This document shows, in pieces, positions 25,101 to 34,082 of a stretch of DNA of 64,000 nt. The DNA is taken from contig NZ_BDAX01000013.1 in assembly GCF_001612665.1 (NCBI RefSeq), positions 114,603 to 178,602 on the forward strand. The letters run 5' to 3'. This DNA comes from Nocardia alba NBRC 108234. GTDB lineage: Bacteria > Actinomycetota > Actinomycetes > Mycobacteriales > Mycobacteriaceae. The stretch's first letter is position 1; the number at the start of each line of letters is the position of its first letter. Under the pieces are notes generated by a model that had not been told where the DNA came from, did not search any database, and saw nothing but the letters and a program-made list of their open reading frames with translations. Position numbers and translations under genes: made by a program.

Positions 25101-27632
25101 CTACAGATCCGCGATTGCCGCCAACGGCGGTGTCCGCGCGGCCCGCACACCCGGCCACACCGCGGCCAGCACACCGACCACACCGGAAGCCACCAGCACG
25201 AACACCAGCTGCGACCACGGAATGGTGATCTGGTCGATCCCCATGTCACGCAGCGTGCGCAGGAATCCGACACCGAGCGCGATGCCGAGCACCAACCCGA
25301 CGATCGCGCCGAAGATGGCGATCAGCATGGACTCCAGGTAGATCGTGCGACGTACCTGCGCACGCTGGGTGCCGACCGCGCGCAGCATGCCGATCTCGCG
25401 CCGACGCTCCACCACCGACAGTGCCAGGGTGTTGATGATGCCGAGCACCGCGATCACCACCGCCAACGCCAGCAGCCCGTAGAGGATGGCGAGCAGGGTG
25501 TTGATCTGCTTGCCCTGCGCGCCCTTGAACTGTTCGTGGTCCTGCACCTGCACCACCACGAACGGTTCGGTGGCCTTCTCCAGATTCGCCCGCATCGCGG
25601 TGAGATCGGTACCCGGCACGGCTTTCACCAGCACGTACACATTGGTACGCAGACTCTGCGGCATCAGTTGCTCGTAGATACCCGGATCGACCACCATGGG
25701 GCCGAGCAGCGGCGTATCGGCGTAGACGCCGCCGATCGTGAGTTCGAGCTGCCGATTGTCGAGGCTGGTGATGGTGACCTTGTCGCCGAGTTTCCACCCA
25801 CGATCGCTCGCCTCGGTCTCGTCGACGATCGCACCGCCGACGGGAATCGTGGTGGTGCCGCTGATCATGTCGACGTCCATCACCGGATCGATCGGACCGT
25901 CCGGTGAGGTGGCGCCGATCTGCTCGTCGCCGACCTTGAACGTGACGAGCCTGATCCCGGTGACATCGCTGATGCCGGGAACGTCGGTGCGCACGGCGTC
26001 GACCGCACCGATCGGCGCACCGATCATCTGCGGACCGGCGAGCACGTACTCCGCCTTCACGCCCTTGTCGATGAGCACCGCGACACTCGTCTTCGCCGAA
26101 GCGCCGAGAATGCCGATCGCCGAAACCAGCATCAGACCCAGGGTGAGCGCGAACGCGGTGGCGGCGGTGCGTCGCGGGTTACGCGTGGCGTTGTTGCGCG
26201 CCATCTGCCCGATCGCACCGAACGGCCTGGTGAGCACCCCGAGCACGAGCACCATCGGCCGCGACAACGCGGGCGCCGCCAGCAGCACCGCCAGAATGAG
26301 CCCGAGCGCGCCGACCCCGACCGTCACCGCCGAGCCCTTGCCGGTGCCCTGCGCACCCACGTACACGAGCACGCCACCGGCGACGGCCATCACCGCGCCG
26401 ATGATCGTGCGCAACCGCAACGAATCACCCGTACTGGCGAATTCCGAACGCATCGCCTCCACCGGCGGCACCTTCGCGGCCCGGCGAGCGGGAGCGTAGG
26501 CACTGGCCACGGTGACGATCAGACCGACGAGCAACGCGACGATCGCGGTACGCGGCAGCACGGTCAGCGACCCGGTCGGCAGCCCGAGATCGAACGCGTT
26601 GAGCAACGCCGACAACCCGTACGCCAACCCGATACCCGCGGCCAACCCGAGCGCACTACCGATCAGCCCGATCACGATCGCCTCGGAGACGACCGACCGC
26701 CCGACCTGCTGACGACTCGCCCCGATCGCGCGGAGCAACGCGAGTTCGCGCAAACGCTGGGCCACGATCATCGAGAAGGTGTTGTAGATGATGAACGTGC
26801 CGACGATCAGCGCGATCGCGCCGAAGGCGAGCAGGAAGTAGTTGATGAAGGTGAGCGCCTCGGAGACCTCCTTCTTCATGTCCTCGCGGACCTCGTCGGA
26901 GTTCTGCACCTTGAAGTTGGGCAGGCCCGCGGCGAGCTGGTCGCGCAGCTCATCGGCCGAGACACCGGGCGCCGCGGCGATATCGGCGTAGGCGACGTGC
27001 GTGCCGTCGGTGAACAACTTGCGGCCCTGCGGTTCGGTGAACATCACCGCGACCACACCGCCGCCCTCGGCGCCCGGCATCTCGTAGATGCCCGACAGCG
27101 TCACCTCGAACGGGTTGCCCCTGGACGGAATCAGCACCTTGGTCTTGTCGCCGACCTTCAGCCCGGCCTTCTCGGCGCCGCCGACATTGAGCGCGATCTC
27201 GTTCGGCTGGGTGGGCGGGGCGCCCGCCACGAACTTCTCCGGGTCCTCGACAGCCTTGTCCGGCGGCAGATAGGACAGGCCGAAACTCGGTGCGCCACCG
27301 GTCTGCACGGCTTTCTTGCCATCGGGCTCTAGCAGCACGACCGGACCGTTCACGGCGGGCGCGACCCTGGCGACGCCGGGAGTCTTGGCCAGCGCGTCGA
27401 CGATATTGGTCGGCACGCCCTGTGCCTGGCGGGCCGAGGGGCCGACACGCACGTCCACGCCCTGCGCCTGGCCTTCGAAAATGCCGTCGAAGGTGCGCTG
27501 CAAGGTATCGGTGAAGACGAACGATCCGGAGATGAAGGCGGTGCCGAGCACCACCGACAACAGGGTCAATGCCAGGCGCACCTTATGCGCGGCGAGGTTG
27601 CGCAGGGCGACCCTGCGCATCGGTGAGCTCAT
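25101..27632 (-). CDS. ABC transporter permease, two FtsX/MacB domains
   Basis: An 843-residue membrane protein. The N-terminal segment (about 17-40) is followed by a MacB-type extracytoplasmic core, then three membrane segments (about 265-400). A second, shorter set of segments and extracytoplasmic core leads to the C-terminal FtsX domain with three more segments. This duplicated layout is typical of LolC/MacB-like exporters in actinobacteria. The ATG overlaps the stop of the ATPase gene (ATGA). It probably exports a lipid, peptide or antibiotic by mechanotransmission; the substrate is unknown. Confidence 0.92.
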   Translation of the reverse strand: MSSPMRRVALRNLAAHKVRLALTLLSVVLGTAFISGSFVFTDTLQRTFDGIFEGQAQGVDVRVGPSARQAQGVPTNIVDALAKTPGVARVAPAVNGPVVLLEPDGKKAVQTGGAPSFGLSYLPPDKAVEDPEKFVAGAPPTQPNEIALNVGGAEKAGLKVGDKTKVLIPSRGNPFEVTLSGIYEMPGAEGGGVVAVMFTEPQGRKLFTDGTHVAYADIAAAPGVSADELRDQLAAGLPNFKVQNSDEVREDMKKEVSEALTFINYFLLAFGAIALIVGTFIIYNTFSMIVAQRLRELALLRAIGASRQQVGRSVVSEAIVIGLIGSALGLAAGIGLAYGLSALLNAFDLGLPTGSLTVLPRTAIVALLVGLIVTVASAYAPARRAAKVPPVEAMRSEFASTGDSLRLRTIIGAVMAVAGGVLVYVGAQGTGKGSAVTVGVGALGLILAVLLAAPALSRPMVLVLGVLTRPFGAIGQMARNNATRNPRRTAATAFALTLGLMLVSAIGILGASAKTSVAVLIDKGVKAEYVLAGPQMIGAPIGAVDAVRTDVPGISDVTGIRLVTFKVGDEQIGATSPDGPIDPVMDVDMISGTTTIPVGGAIVDETEASDRGWKLGDKVTITSLDNRQLELTIGGVYADTPLLGPMVVDPGIYEQLMPQSLRTNVYVLVKAVPGTDLTAMRANLEKATEPFVVVQVQDHEQFKGAQGKQINTLLAILYGLLALAVVIAVLGIINTLALSVVERRREIGMLRAVGTQRAQVRRTIYLESMLIAIFGAIVGLVLGIALGVGFLRTLRDMGIDQITIPWSQLVFVLVASGVVGVLAAVWPGVRAARTPPLAAIADL

Positions 27633-28405
27633 CGGGTTTCCAGCGCCTTCATCCGGTCGAGGATCGAATCCTGGGTCGGGTCACGCAGCTCGTCGACGAT
27701 GCGACCGTCGGCGAGGAACACGACGCGGTCGGCGTAGGCGGCCGCGCGCGGGTCGTGGGTCACGATCACGACGGTCTGGCCGAATTCGTCGACCGAGGCA
27801 CGCAGAATCGAGAGCACCTCACCCGAGGAGTGCGAGTCCAGGTTGCCGGTCGGCTCGTCACCGAAGATGATCTCCGGCTTGCCCACCAGCGCACGCGCAC
27901 ACGCCACCCGCTGCTGCTGGCCACCGGACAGCTCCGAGGGCCGGTGGTCGAGGCGGTCGCCGAGACCGAGGCGCTTGACGACGGTCTCGAGCCATTCCTG
28001 ATCGGCCTTGCGACCCGCGATATCGAGCGGAAGGGTGATGTTCTCGAGCGCGGTGAGCGTCGGGACCAGGTTGAACGCCTGGAAGACGAACCCGATCCGG
28101 TCGCGGCGCAGCGCCGTCATCTGCTTGTCGGACAGGCCGGTGAGCGCGGTGTCGCCGATGCGTACCTCGCCTGTGCTGGCGCTGTCGAGCCCGGCCAGGC
28201 AGTGCATCAGCGTCGATTTACCCGAACCCGACGGGCCCATGATCGCGGTGAATTCGCCCTTCGCGAAGTCAGCCGATACCCCGTCCAATGCCTTGACCTG
28301 TGTATCTCCCGATCCGTAGAGCTTCACCAGATCGAGCGCGGCGGCCGCGATGTCGGTGGCGGCCGCCGCGTCGACGGCCTCGGTCCCCATGGCGTGCGAA
28401 GTCAT
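27629..28405 (-). CDS. ABC transporter ATP-binding protein, LolD/MacB-like
   Basis: A 258-residue ATPase with Walker A GPSGSGKST, signature LSGGQQQRVACARAL, Walker B IIFGDEPTGNLD and H-loop VTHDPRAA. The GDEPTGNLD form is characteristic of the MacB/LolD/FtsE group that pairs with FtsX-type permeases, as here. ATG 28405 is used; ATG 28390 is possible. About 20 N-terminal Ala-rich residues precede the ATPase fold. Confidence 0.93.
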   Translation of the reverse strand: MTSHAMGTEAVDAAAATDIAAAALDLVKLYGSGDTQVKALDGVSADFAKGEFTAIMGPSGSGKSTLMHCLAGLDSASTGEVRIGDTALTGLSDKQMTALRRDRIGFVFQAFNLVPTLTALENITLPLDIAGRKADQEWLETVVKRLGLGDRLDHRPSELSGGQQQRVACARALVGKPEIIFGDEPTGNLDSHSSGEVLSILRASVDEFGQTVVIVTHDPRAAAYADRVVFLADGRIVDELRDPTQDSILDRMKALETR

Positions 28406-28479
28406 GTCGTCCAGTCTGGCGGTCGACGGAAAACCGCGCCATCCGGGATCCCCCCGATACCGCAGGTCTTACCGACCTC

Positions 28480-29394
28480 TCAGCGAACGACCCATTCGAA
28501 GGCCTCGGCCTCCGATCGCGCGCCTTCCAGCGCGCGGGAGCGGTTGGGTTCGCCCAGATCGGTGAGAAGTTGCTCGGTGAGTCCGACCAGGTCGGCCAGC
28601 GAGGCCGGGGTGAACCAGTCGGGTCTGGTGGCGAAGAGGATGTCCTCGGACGCGGTATTGCCGCTGGCACCAGGCGCGAAGGGGCAGCCACCGAGGCCAC
28701 CGAGCGCACCGTCGACCATGCTCGCGCCCGCGGCGACGGCCGCGAGCGTATTGGCCACGCCCATGCCCCAGGTGTCGTGACCGTGGAAAACGATGCGGCG
28801 CGGCACGGTGGTCTCGCGCACCGCGGTGACCAGGGCACGCACCTGACCGGGGTGGGCCTGGCCGAGCGTATCGGCCAGGACGATATCGGCGGCGCCGTCG
28901 GTGCGCGGGTCGTTCGCGATGGCGAGCACCCGGTCGGGATCGACGGGACCGTCGAAAGGACAGGTGAACGCGGTGGCCAGGCACAGCTGGATCTCGCCGC
29001 CCGCCTCGTGGGCGAGCCGGATCGCGTCGGGCATGGCCGCCACCGAGGTCTCGGTATCGCGGCCGATATTGGCCCTGTTGTGCGCGTCGGACACCGAGAA
29101 GCAGTACTGGAAATTGCGCGCGCCCGCCGCGGCGGCCTTCTCGACATGGCGCGGGGTAGCGACCCAGACCCAGCATTTCGCCAGTTCATCCGGGGTGAGC
29201 GCCGCGATCAACTCGAGCGAATTGGCCATCGGCGCCACCAGATCGGGCCGCGCCATCGACCCGATCTCCAGCGCGGGCACTCCCACGGCAAGCAACTTGC
29301 GCACCACATCGATCTTCTGTTCGACGGGCAGCACCTTGCCGGTGAGCTGCAAACCGTCGCGCAGCGTCACATCACGCAACAGCGGTGCGCTCAC
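28480..29394 (-). CDS. Hydroxymethylglutaryl-CoA lyase-like enzyme
   Basis: A 304-residue TIM-barrel enzyme of the HMGL-like family, which cleaves 3-hydroxy-3-methylglutaryl-CoA to acetoacetate and acetyl-CoA in leucine breakdown. The substrate-loop signature GGLGGCPFAPGASGN with its Cys is present, as is LRDGLQ near the start, which holds the metal-binding Asp. GTG 29394 follows GGAGCAGCGGCG. It is 163 bp downstream of the CaiB-type CoA-transferase on the same strand; that gap has no clear gene. Some HMGL-like proteins act on other hydroxyacyl-CoAs. Confidence 0.87.
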   Translation of the reverse strand: MSAPLLRDVTLRDGLQLTGKVLPVEQKIDVVRKLLAVGVPALEIGSMARPDLVAPMANSLELIAALTPDELAKCWVWVATPRHVEKAAAAGARNFQYCFSVSDAHNRANIGRDTETSVAAMPDAIRLAHEAGGEIQLCLATAFTCPFDGPVDPDRVLAIANDPRTDGAADIVLADTLGQAHPGQVRALVTAVRETTVPRRIVFHGHDTWGMGVANTLAAVAAGASMVDGALGGLGGCPFAPGASGNTASEDILFATRPDWFTPASLADLVGLTEQLLTDLGEPNRSRALEGARSEAEAFEWVVR

Positions 29395-29557
29395 CGCCGC
29401 TGCTCCGGTTCCCGCGCGGGCACGCACATCACGCCACCGCACGGTTTGTCGCCCACGCTGGCCGGGGTGGGGTGGACCGTCGGACGCACATGACCCGGAC
29501 CGCGCGGCTCCCACTTGTTGCGCACCGGCGGGCGGCGCCTGCCGTGTACTCGCCTCG

Positions 29558-30769
29558 TCACAGTGCCTCCAACGCGTCGATCTGATCTTCACTCATCCCG
29601 AGCAGCCCGCCGAGCACTTCTCTGGTGTGCTCGCCGAGGTCGGGGCCGACATTGCGGATCGGCAGCGATGCGTCCCCGATCACCGGGACGATGCCACCGA
29701 AACCCACCTGTTTGGGTTCGGCCTCGCCCACGTCGACCGGGAACATCTGGATCATATTGCGTGCGCGGTACTGCTCGTCGGCCACGATGTCGGCGGCGGT
29801 GTAGATCGGGCCGCACGGGATGGCCGCGTCGTCGAGCACTTTCAGCGCGTGCGCACGGGTGTGCTTGCTCGACCACTGCGCGATCGAGGCGTCGAGGCGT
29901 TCGCGGTTGCGCCAGCGGCCCGCGTTGTCGGCGAGTTCTGGATCGTCGGCGAGGTCAGGGCGGCCGATCACCCGCATGTACCGCTGGAAGATGGCGTCGC
30001 CGTTGCCACCGATGATGATCGAGTAACCGTCGCTGGTCGGATAGGCGTTGGACGGCGCGATGCCTTCCATCCGGCCGCCGACCCGTTCCCGAGTGATGCC
30101 GTAGGCGAGATGGTCGGGGATCAACGATTCCATCACCGACAGGATCGACTCGTTGAGCGCGACATCGATGATCCGCTCCGCCTGCGGCACCGGGCCGGTG
30201 ACCCGTTCCCGCTGGAACAGTGCCATCACGGTCCCGAACGCCGCGTAGATGCCCGCGATCGAGTCACCGATCGACACCCCCGTGCGCACCGGCGGCCGAT
30301 CGGGATCGCCCACCAGCTCACGCAGCCCACCGACCGCCTCCGCGACCGCGGCAAATCCCGGCCGCGCGGCCATCGGACCGGTCTGGCCGTACGCCGAGAT
30401 CCGCGTGATCACCAGCTTCGGGTTCGCTTCCTCGAGCGCCTCGGGTCCCAGCCCCCACTTCTCCAGCATTCCCGGCCGGAAGTTCTCCAGCAGCACATCG
30501 CACTGCTTCACCAGGTCGAGCACGATCGCCCGCCCCGCCTCGGTCCGCAGATCCAGCACGATCGACTTCTTGTTGCGATTGACCGTGCGATACAGCATCG
30601 AGGTATCGCCGCCGTACAACCGCCAATTGCGCAATTCGTCGCCCGTACCAGGGCGCTCCACCTTGATCACCTCGGCGCCGAAGTCGCCCAGAATACGTCC
30701 GGCAGTGGGCGCGGCAACATAATTACCGAGTTCCAGGACGCGCACACCGTCCAACGGCCGAATACTCAT
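29558..30769 (-). CDS. CaiB/BaiF family (class III) CoA-transferase
   Basis: A 403-residue enzyme that moves CoA between carboxylic acids. It starts RPLDGVRVLELGNYVAAPTA and has DFGAEVIKVE and NRNKKSIVLDL, which bind CoA, and the catalytic Asp in VSIGDSIAGIYAAFG. Length is usual for the family. ATG 30769 has only a weak ribosome site. With the HMG-CoA lyase-like gene downstream it suggests degradation of a branched or itaconate-like acid via its CoA ester, an inference from context. Confidence 0.92.
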   Translation of the reverse strand: MSIRPLDGVRVLELGNYVAAPTAGRILGDFGAEVIKVERPGTGDELRNWRLYGGDTSMLYRTVNRNKKSIVLDLRTEAGRAIVLDLVKQCDVLLENFRPGMLEKWGLGPEALEEANPKLVITRISAYGQTGPMAARPGFAAVAEAVGGLRELVGDPDRPPVRTGVSIGDSIAGIYAAFGTVMALFQRERVTGPVPQAERIIDVALNESILSVMESLIPDHLAYGITRERVGGRMEGIAPSNAYPTSDGYSIIIGGNGDAIFQRYMRVIGRPDLADDPELADNAGRWRNRERLDASIAQWSSKHTRAHALKVLDDAAIPCGPIYTAADIVADEQYRARNMIQMFPVDVGEAEPKQVGFGGIVPVIGDASLPIRNVGPDLGEHTREVLGGLLGMSEDQIDALEAL

Positions 30770-30825
30770 GCGCCCAGTATGGCGGGCGGCCTCCCACACC
30801 CCTCAGCCACACCGCGCACCACCTC

Positions 30826-31755
30826 TCAACTGGCGAGCAACTCCACTTCCTCGATCACCGAGTACTCCTCGGCATTCCCCTTCAACACCGTGCTGGCGCG
30901 CCCATCGACACCGACCGGAATGTCACCGGCCAGAGTGATCCGGGTCAACCGCCGCGGCTGATCGTCGTAATCGTCGATCGCGTAATGCTGAGTGGCCCGG
31001 TTGTCCCAGATAGCCACATCACCGTCAGCCCAGTTCCAGCGCGTCGTGTTCTCCAACCGGATGACCCGATCCTGGAACAACCGGAACAGCTGGTCGGACT
31101 CGCGGGTCGGAATCCCCACGAACTGCTTCACGAAGTGCCCGAGCAGCAGCGCCCGCTCGCCGGTTTCCGGGTGCACCCGCACCACGGGGTGCTCGGTCTC
31201 GTACACATCGGACTGGAATTCTGCCGAGTACTCGACCTGCGACGGACGCACCTTGTCGACCGCTCCGACGTAGTCGTAGAGGTTGGTGTGCACCGCGCGC
31301 AGGTTCTCGGCCAGTGCCTTGAGCGGCGCGGGCAGCGAGTTGTAGGCCGCGACCGTGGACGCCCAGGTGGTCGAGCCGCCGTAGGAGGGTAGGTGCTCGG
31401 CGCGCAGGATCGATGCCTTCGGCACGCGGTCTACGAATGTCACGTCGGTGTGCCAGGAGTTGGCGCGGCTGCGCTCGGAGTCGATGGCCAGGCTTTTCAC
31501 ACCGGCCGACTTCACCGTGGGATGCGGGGTGGTCGGGCTGCCGAGCAGTTCGGCGAATTCGTACTGGCCGTCCTCGGTGAGGTGGTCCTGACCGCGGAAG
31601 AAGATCACCTTGTGCTCGTTGAGCGCGCGCCGGATCTTCGCCACGGTCGCCGCGTCCAGATCGCCACCGAGCCGGACACCATCGATCTGGGCGCCGATGT
31701 GAGCGCCGAGTTTGGTCACCGTCAGGGTGGTGGGGAGGGCGTGGTCGACCGGCAT
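30826..31755 (-). CDS. TauD/TfdA dioxygenase, Rv3406/AtsK-like alkylsulfatase
   Basis: A 309-residue Fe(II)/2-oxoglutarate dioxygenase. The metal triad is HTD in NSWHTDVTF and the distal His in DNRATQHYAIDDY, and the 2-oxoglutarate Arg is in RRLTRITLAG. From memory it resembles M. tuberculosis Rv3406, an alkyl sulfatase, at many positions (for example LGAHIGAQIDGVRLGGDLD). It would release sulfite or sulfate from alkyl sulfates. ATG 31755 follows AAGGTGAT; ATG 31797 is an in-frame alternative. No substrate transporter is adjacent. Confidence 0.9.
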   Translation of the reverse strand: MPVDHALPTTLTVTKLGAHIGAQIDGVRLGGDLDAATVAKIRRALNEHKVIFFRGQDHLTEDGQYEFAELLGSPTTPHPTVKSAGVKSLAIDSERSRANSWHTDVTFVDRVPKASILRAEHLPSYGGSTTWASTVAAYNSLPAPLKALAENLRAVHTNLYDYVGAVDKVRPSQVEYSAEFQSDVYETEHPVVRVHPETGERALLLGHFVKQFVGIPTRESDQLFRLFQDRVIRLENTTRWNWADGDVAIWDNRATQHYAIDDYDDQPRRLTRITLAGDIPVGVDGRASTVLKGNAEEYSVIEEVELLAS

Positions 31756-31857
31756 TGGGATCACCTTCACTGTCGTTCTCGATCGGTTGGTACGCATCAA
31801 GCACACCGTGAATCCGGTTCGACAGACAGGGTTTGCGTCGCGGTGATCCCAACGGCG

Positions 31858-32628
31858 TCAGCCGAGATGCTCCCGCAGGTAGGCCAGGTCCTCGGCGACC
31901 CCGTCGACCGGGGTTTCCAGGATGACGGGCGCACCGGCCGTGCGGCAGACCTCGGCCAGCAGTTGCGGGTCGATGGTGCCGTCGGCGAAGTTGGCGTGCC
32001 GGTCGGCGCCGGAATCGAATTCGTCGCGCGAGGAGTTCAGGTGCACGAGGTCGATGCGCCCGGTGATGGCCTTGATCCGCTCGACCACCCCGACCAGTTC
32101 CTCACCACCCGCCCACGCGTGGCAGGTGTCCAGGCAGAAGCCCGCGTCGTAGTCGCCGACCGCGTCCCACAGTCGCGCGATCGAATCGAAGCGCCGGGCC
32201 ATCGCGTGGTTGCCACCGGCGGTGTTCTCGATCAGGATCGGCACGGCGAACCCGCCCTTGTCCTGCTGACGTTCGAACAGCTTGCGCCAGTTGTCGATTC
32301 CGGTGTCGAGCTCGGCGTCGGAGCGCACGTGTCCCCCGTGCACGACCAGGCCGAACGCGCCGAGCTCGGCCGCGGCCTTCGCCTGCTGGGCCACCGCGTT
32401 GCGCGAGGGCATCCGCAACCGGTTGTTCAGACTCGCCACATTGATCTGATAGGACGAGTGCACGACCACTTCGATCGGACTCGCCAGGATCTCGGCGGCC
32501 TTGGGGTGGGGCTGGGGTTTGTCCCAGCTCTGCGGATCGACCACGAACAACTGCACGACCTCGGCGCCGAGCTTCTCGCCGAAGCCGATCGGATCGCTCT
32601 CGTCGCGAACGTGTGCTCCAATGCGCAT
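31858..32628 (-). CDS. nfo: Endonuclease IV (AP endonuclease)
   Basis: A 256-residue TIM-barrel AP endonuclease, very like M. tuberculosis End (Rv0670) as I remember it. It incises DNA 5' to abasic sites in base excision repair. The metal ligands are visible: VHGGHV, LIENTAGG, FCLDTCHAW and HLNSSRDEF...DRH. The usual HxNDS reads HLNSS, but the His and the DRH ligands remain. ATG 32628 follows AGGGTGG. It is divergent from the first tandem kinase, 120 bp away. Confidence 0.92.
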   Translation of the reverse strand: MRIGAHVRDESDPIGFGEKLGAEVVQLFVVDPQSWDKPQPHPKAAEILASPIEVVVHSSYQINVASLNNRLRMPSRNAVAQQAKAAAELGAFGLVVHGGHVRSDAELDTGIDNWRKLFERQQDKGGFAVPILIENTAGGNHAMARRFDSIARLWDAVGDYDAGFCLDTCHAWAGGEELVGVVERIKAITGRIDLVHLNSSRDEFDSGADRHANFADGTIDPQLLAEVCRTAGAPVILETPVDGVAEDLAYLREHLG

Positions 32629-32704
32629 AGCCGCCACCCTAATATCAGGCACCGACAACTTCGCCCGCGATGTTGCGCGGCGGTGGGTTCGGGAGATACA
32701 TCGG

Positions 32705-32710
32705 TAGAAT
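32705..32710 (+). promoter_or_regulatory. Candidate -10 box of the first tandem kinase
   Basis: TAGAAT in an AT-richer stretch lies 39 bp before the GTG start of the kinase gene, within the 120-bp divergent gap. A matching -35 is weak. The kinase start itself has a GGAGGGGGTGA about 8-10 bp upstream. Confidence 0.35.
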
Positions 32711-32748
32711 TTCAAACGGGTGCTCTGCCCTGGAGGGGGTGACTTCGC

Positions 32749-33945
32749 GTGCTGCGCAAAGGCGACGTGTTCGCCGGATACACGATCCGGCGTGTGCTCG
32801 GCCAGGGTGGAATGGGCGTGGTCTACCTGGCCCGACACCCACGGCTGCCCCGGCTCACCGCGCTGAAACTGCTCAGCCGCGAGCTGTCTGCCGACGAGGA
32901 GATCCGGCTGCGCTTCGAACGCGAAGCCGATCTGGTGGCCCAGCTCGAGCACCCCAATATCGTCAATGTCTACGACCGCGGCACCGACGACGATCAGCTG
33001 TGGATCTCCATGCAGTTCGTGGCGGGCACCGATGTCGCGACCGCCGACGTGAACGTGCTGACACCGGGCCGGGCGGTGCAGATCGTCGCCGAGACCGCCA
33101 CCGCGCTGGATTTCGCGCACGCGAGCGGAGTGCTGCACCGCGATGTGAAACCGGCGAACATCCTGCTCGCCAAGCCACCGATCGGGCGCCCGGAACGCGT
33201 GGTGCTCACCGACTTCGGCATCGCGGCGGTGCGCGACAGCGAGACCACCCTGACTTCGGCGGGCACGATCACCGCGACCCTGGCCTATGCGGCGCCCGAG
33301 CATCTGGCGGGCGCGCCCCTGGATCATCGCTGCGATCAGTACTCGCTCGCCTGCACACTGTTCTGGATGCTCACCGGCTCGGTGCCCTTCCCCGGGCCGA
33401 GCCCAGGGGCGGTGATCCAGGCGCACCTGAGCAAGCCCATCCCGCCGTTGCGCAGCCTGCGCCCCGACCTGCCCGCGACCCTGGACGCCGTACTGGCCAG
33501 GGCCACCGCCAAGCGCGTCGAGTCCCGTTTCGCCAGCTGCGCCGAGTTCGCGCACGCGGCCAGAGCGGCGCTGTTCGCGGCGCCGGGTCCGTGGCATCAG
33601 CAGCAGCAGTACACCGCGGCGGGCGTGGTGCTTCGTGCTCGCGAGTCCTACCCGCAGGCGCCGGGCCGTCACACCCCGGCGCAGCCCTACCGGAACGCGC
33701 CCCCGCCGACCACCCCCGCGCAGCCACACCCTCAGGTGCGGCCGACCACGCCCGCGCAGCCGCACCCACACGTGCAGCCGACCACGCCCGCGCAGCCGCA
33801 TCCCCATGCGCCGCGGCCGTCGGCGGGCGGTCCGACCATTCCGCCGCCGCGACGCGGATCCACTCGCCCCGGCACCATCGATTTCCCTGGTGGCCGTAAC
33901 CATCCCGGCTATATCGTGCCACCTCAGCAGCGGCGTCCGCCGTGA
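32749..33945 (+). CDS. Cytoplasmic Ser/Thr protein kinase with Pro-rich tail
   Basis: A 398-residue PknF-like kinase. All key motifs are present: LGQGGMGVVY, the Lys in TALKLL, HRDVKPAN, DFGIA and YAAPEHL. The tail (from about 280) is Pro/Gln/His-rich with three exact-length 12-residue repeats, and there is no membrane segment, unlike the next two kinases. The start is GTG 32749. It heads a row of three kinases on one strand; 137 bp separate it from the next. It may be soluble or be recruited by its Pro-rich tail. Confidence 0.92.
   Translation: MLRKGDVFAGYTIRRVLGQGGMGVVYLARHPRLPRLTALKLLSRELSADEEIRLRFEREADLVAQLEHPNIVNVYDRGTDDDQLWISMQFVAGTDVATADVNVLTPGRAVQIVAETATALDFAHASGVLHRDVKPANILLAKPPIGRPERVVLTDFGIAAVRDSETTLTSAGTITATLAYAAPEHLAGAPLDHRCDQYSLACTLFWMLTGSVPFPGPSPGAVIQAHLSKPIPPLRSLRPDLPATLDAVLARATAKRVESRFASCAEFAHAARAALFAAPGPWHQQQQYTAAGVVLRARESYPQAPGRHTPAQPYRNAPPPTTPAQPHPQVRPTTPAQPHPHVQPTTPAQPHPHAPRPSAGGPTIPPPRRGSTRPGTIDFPGGRNHPGYIVPPQQRRPP
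33709..33816 (+). repeat. Three 36-bp in-frame repeats in kinase tail
   Basis: Three units of 36 bp encode TTPAQPHP followed by four variable residues ending in Pro. A fourth, degenerate unit (HTPAQPY) lies just upstream. Units differ mostly at third positions, so the repeat is maintained as protein. Such Pro-rich units may bind SH3-like or WW-like partners, or simply form a spacer. Confidence 0.8.
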
Positions 33946-34082
33946 TCGTGCGAGGCGTCGGCGCCGTCGCCGACTGCTAAGGTTTCGTTGATTTTCCCGT
34001 GGCGGGCAACCTCGGCCGCGGCTTTTATGCTGTACGCGCGTGCGCTGGTGGGTCCCGGCGCCCGGCGGGAAGTGGAGCAGAC

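Noticed and set aside
29395..29557. A small gene between the HMG-CoA lyase-like and CoA-transferase genes
   Set aside because: Open frames exist but none has a ribosome site or recognisable composition.
33709..33816. Direct repeats as a CRISPR array
   Set aside because: Units are contiguous, without spacers, and in frame inside a kinase gene.
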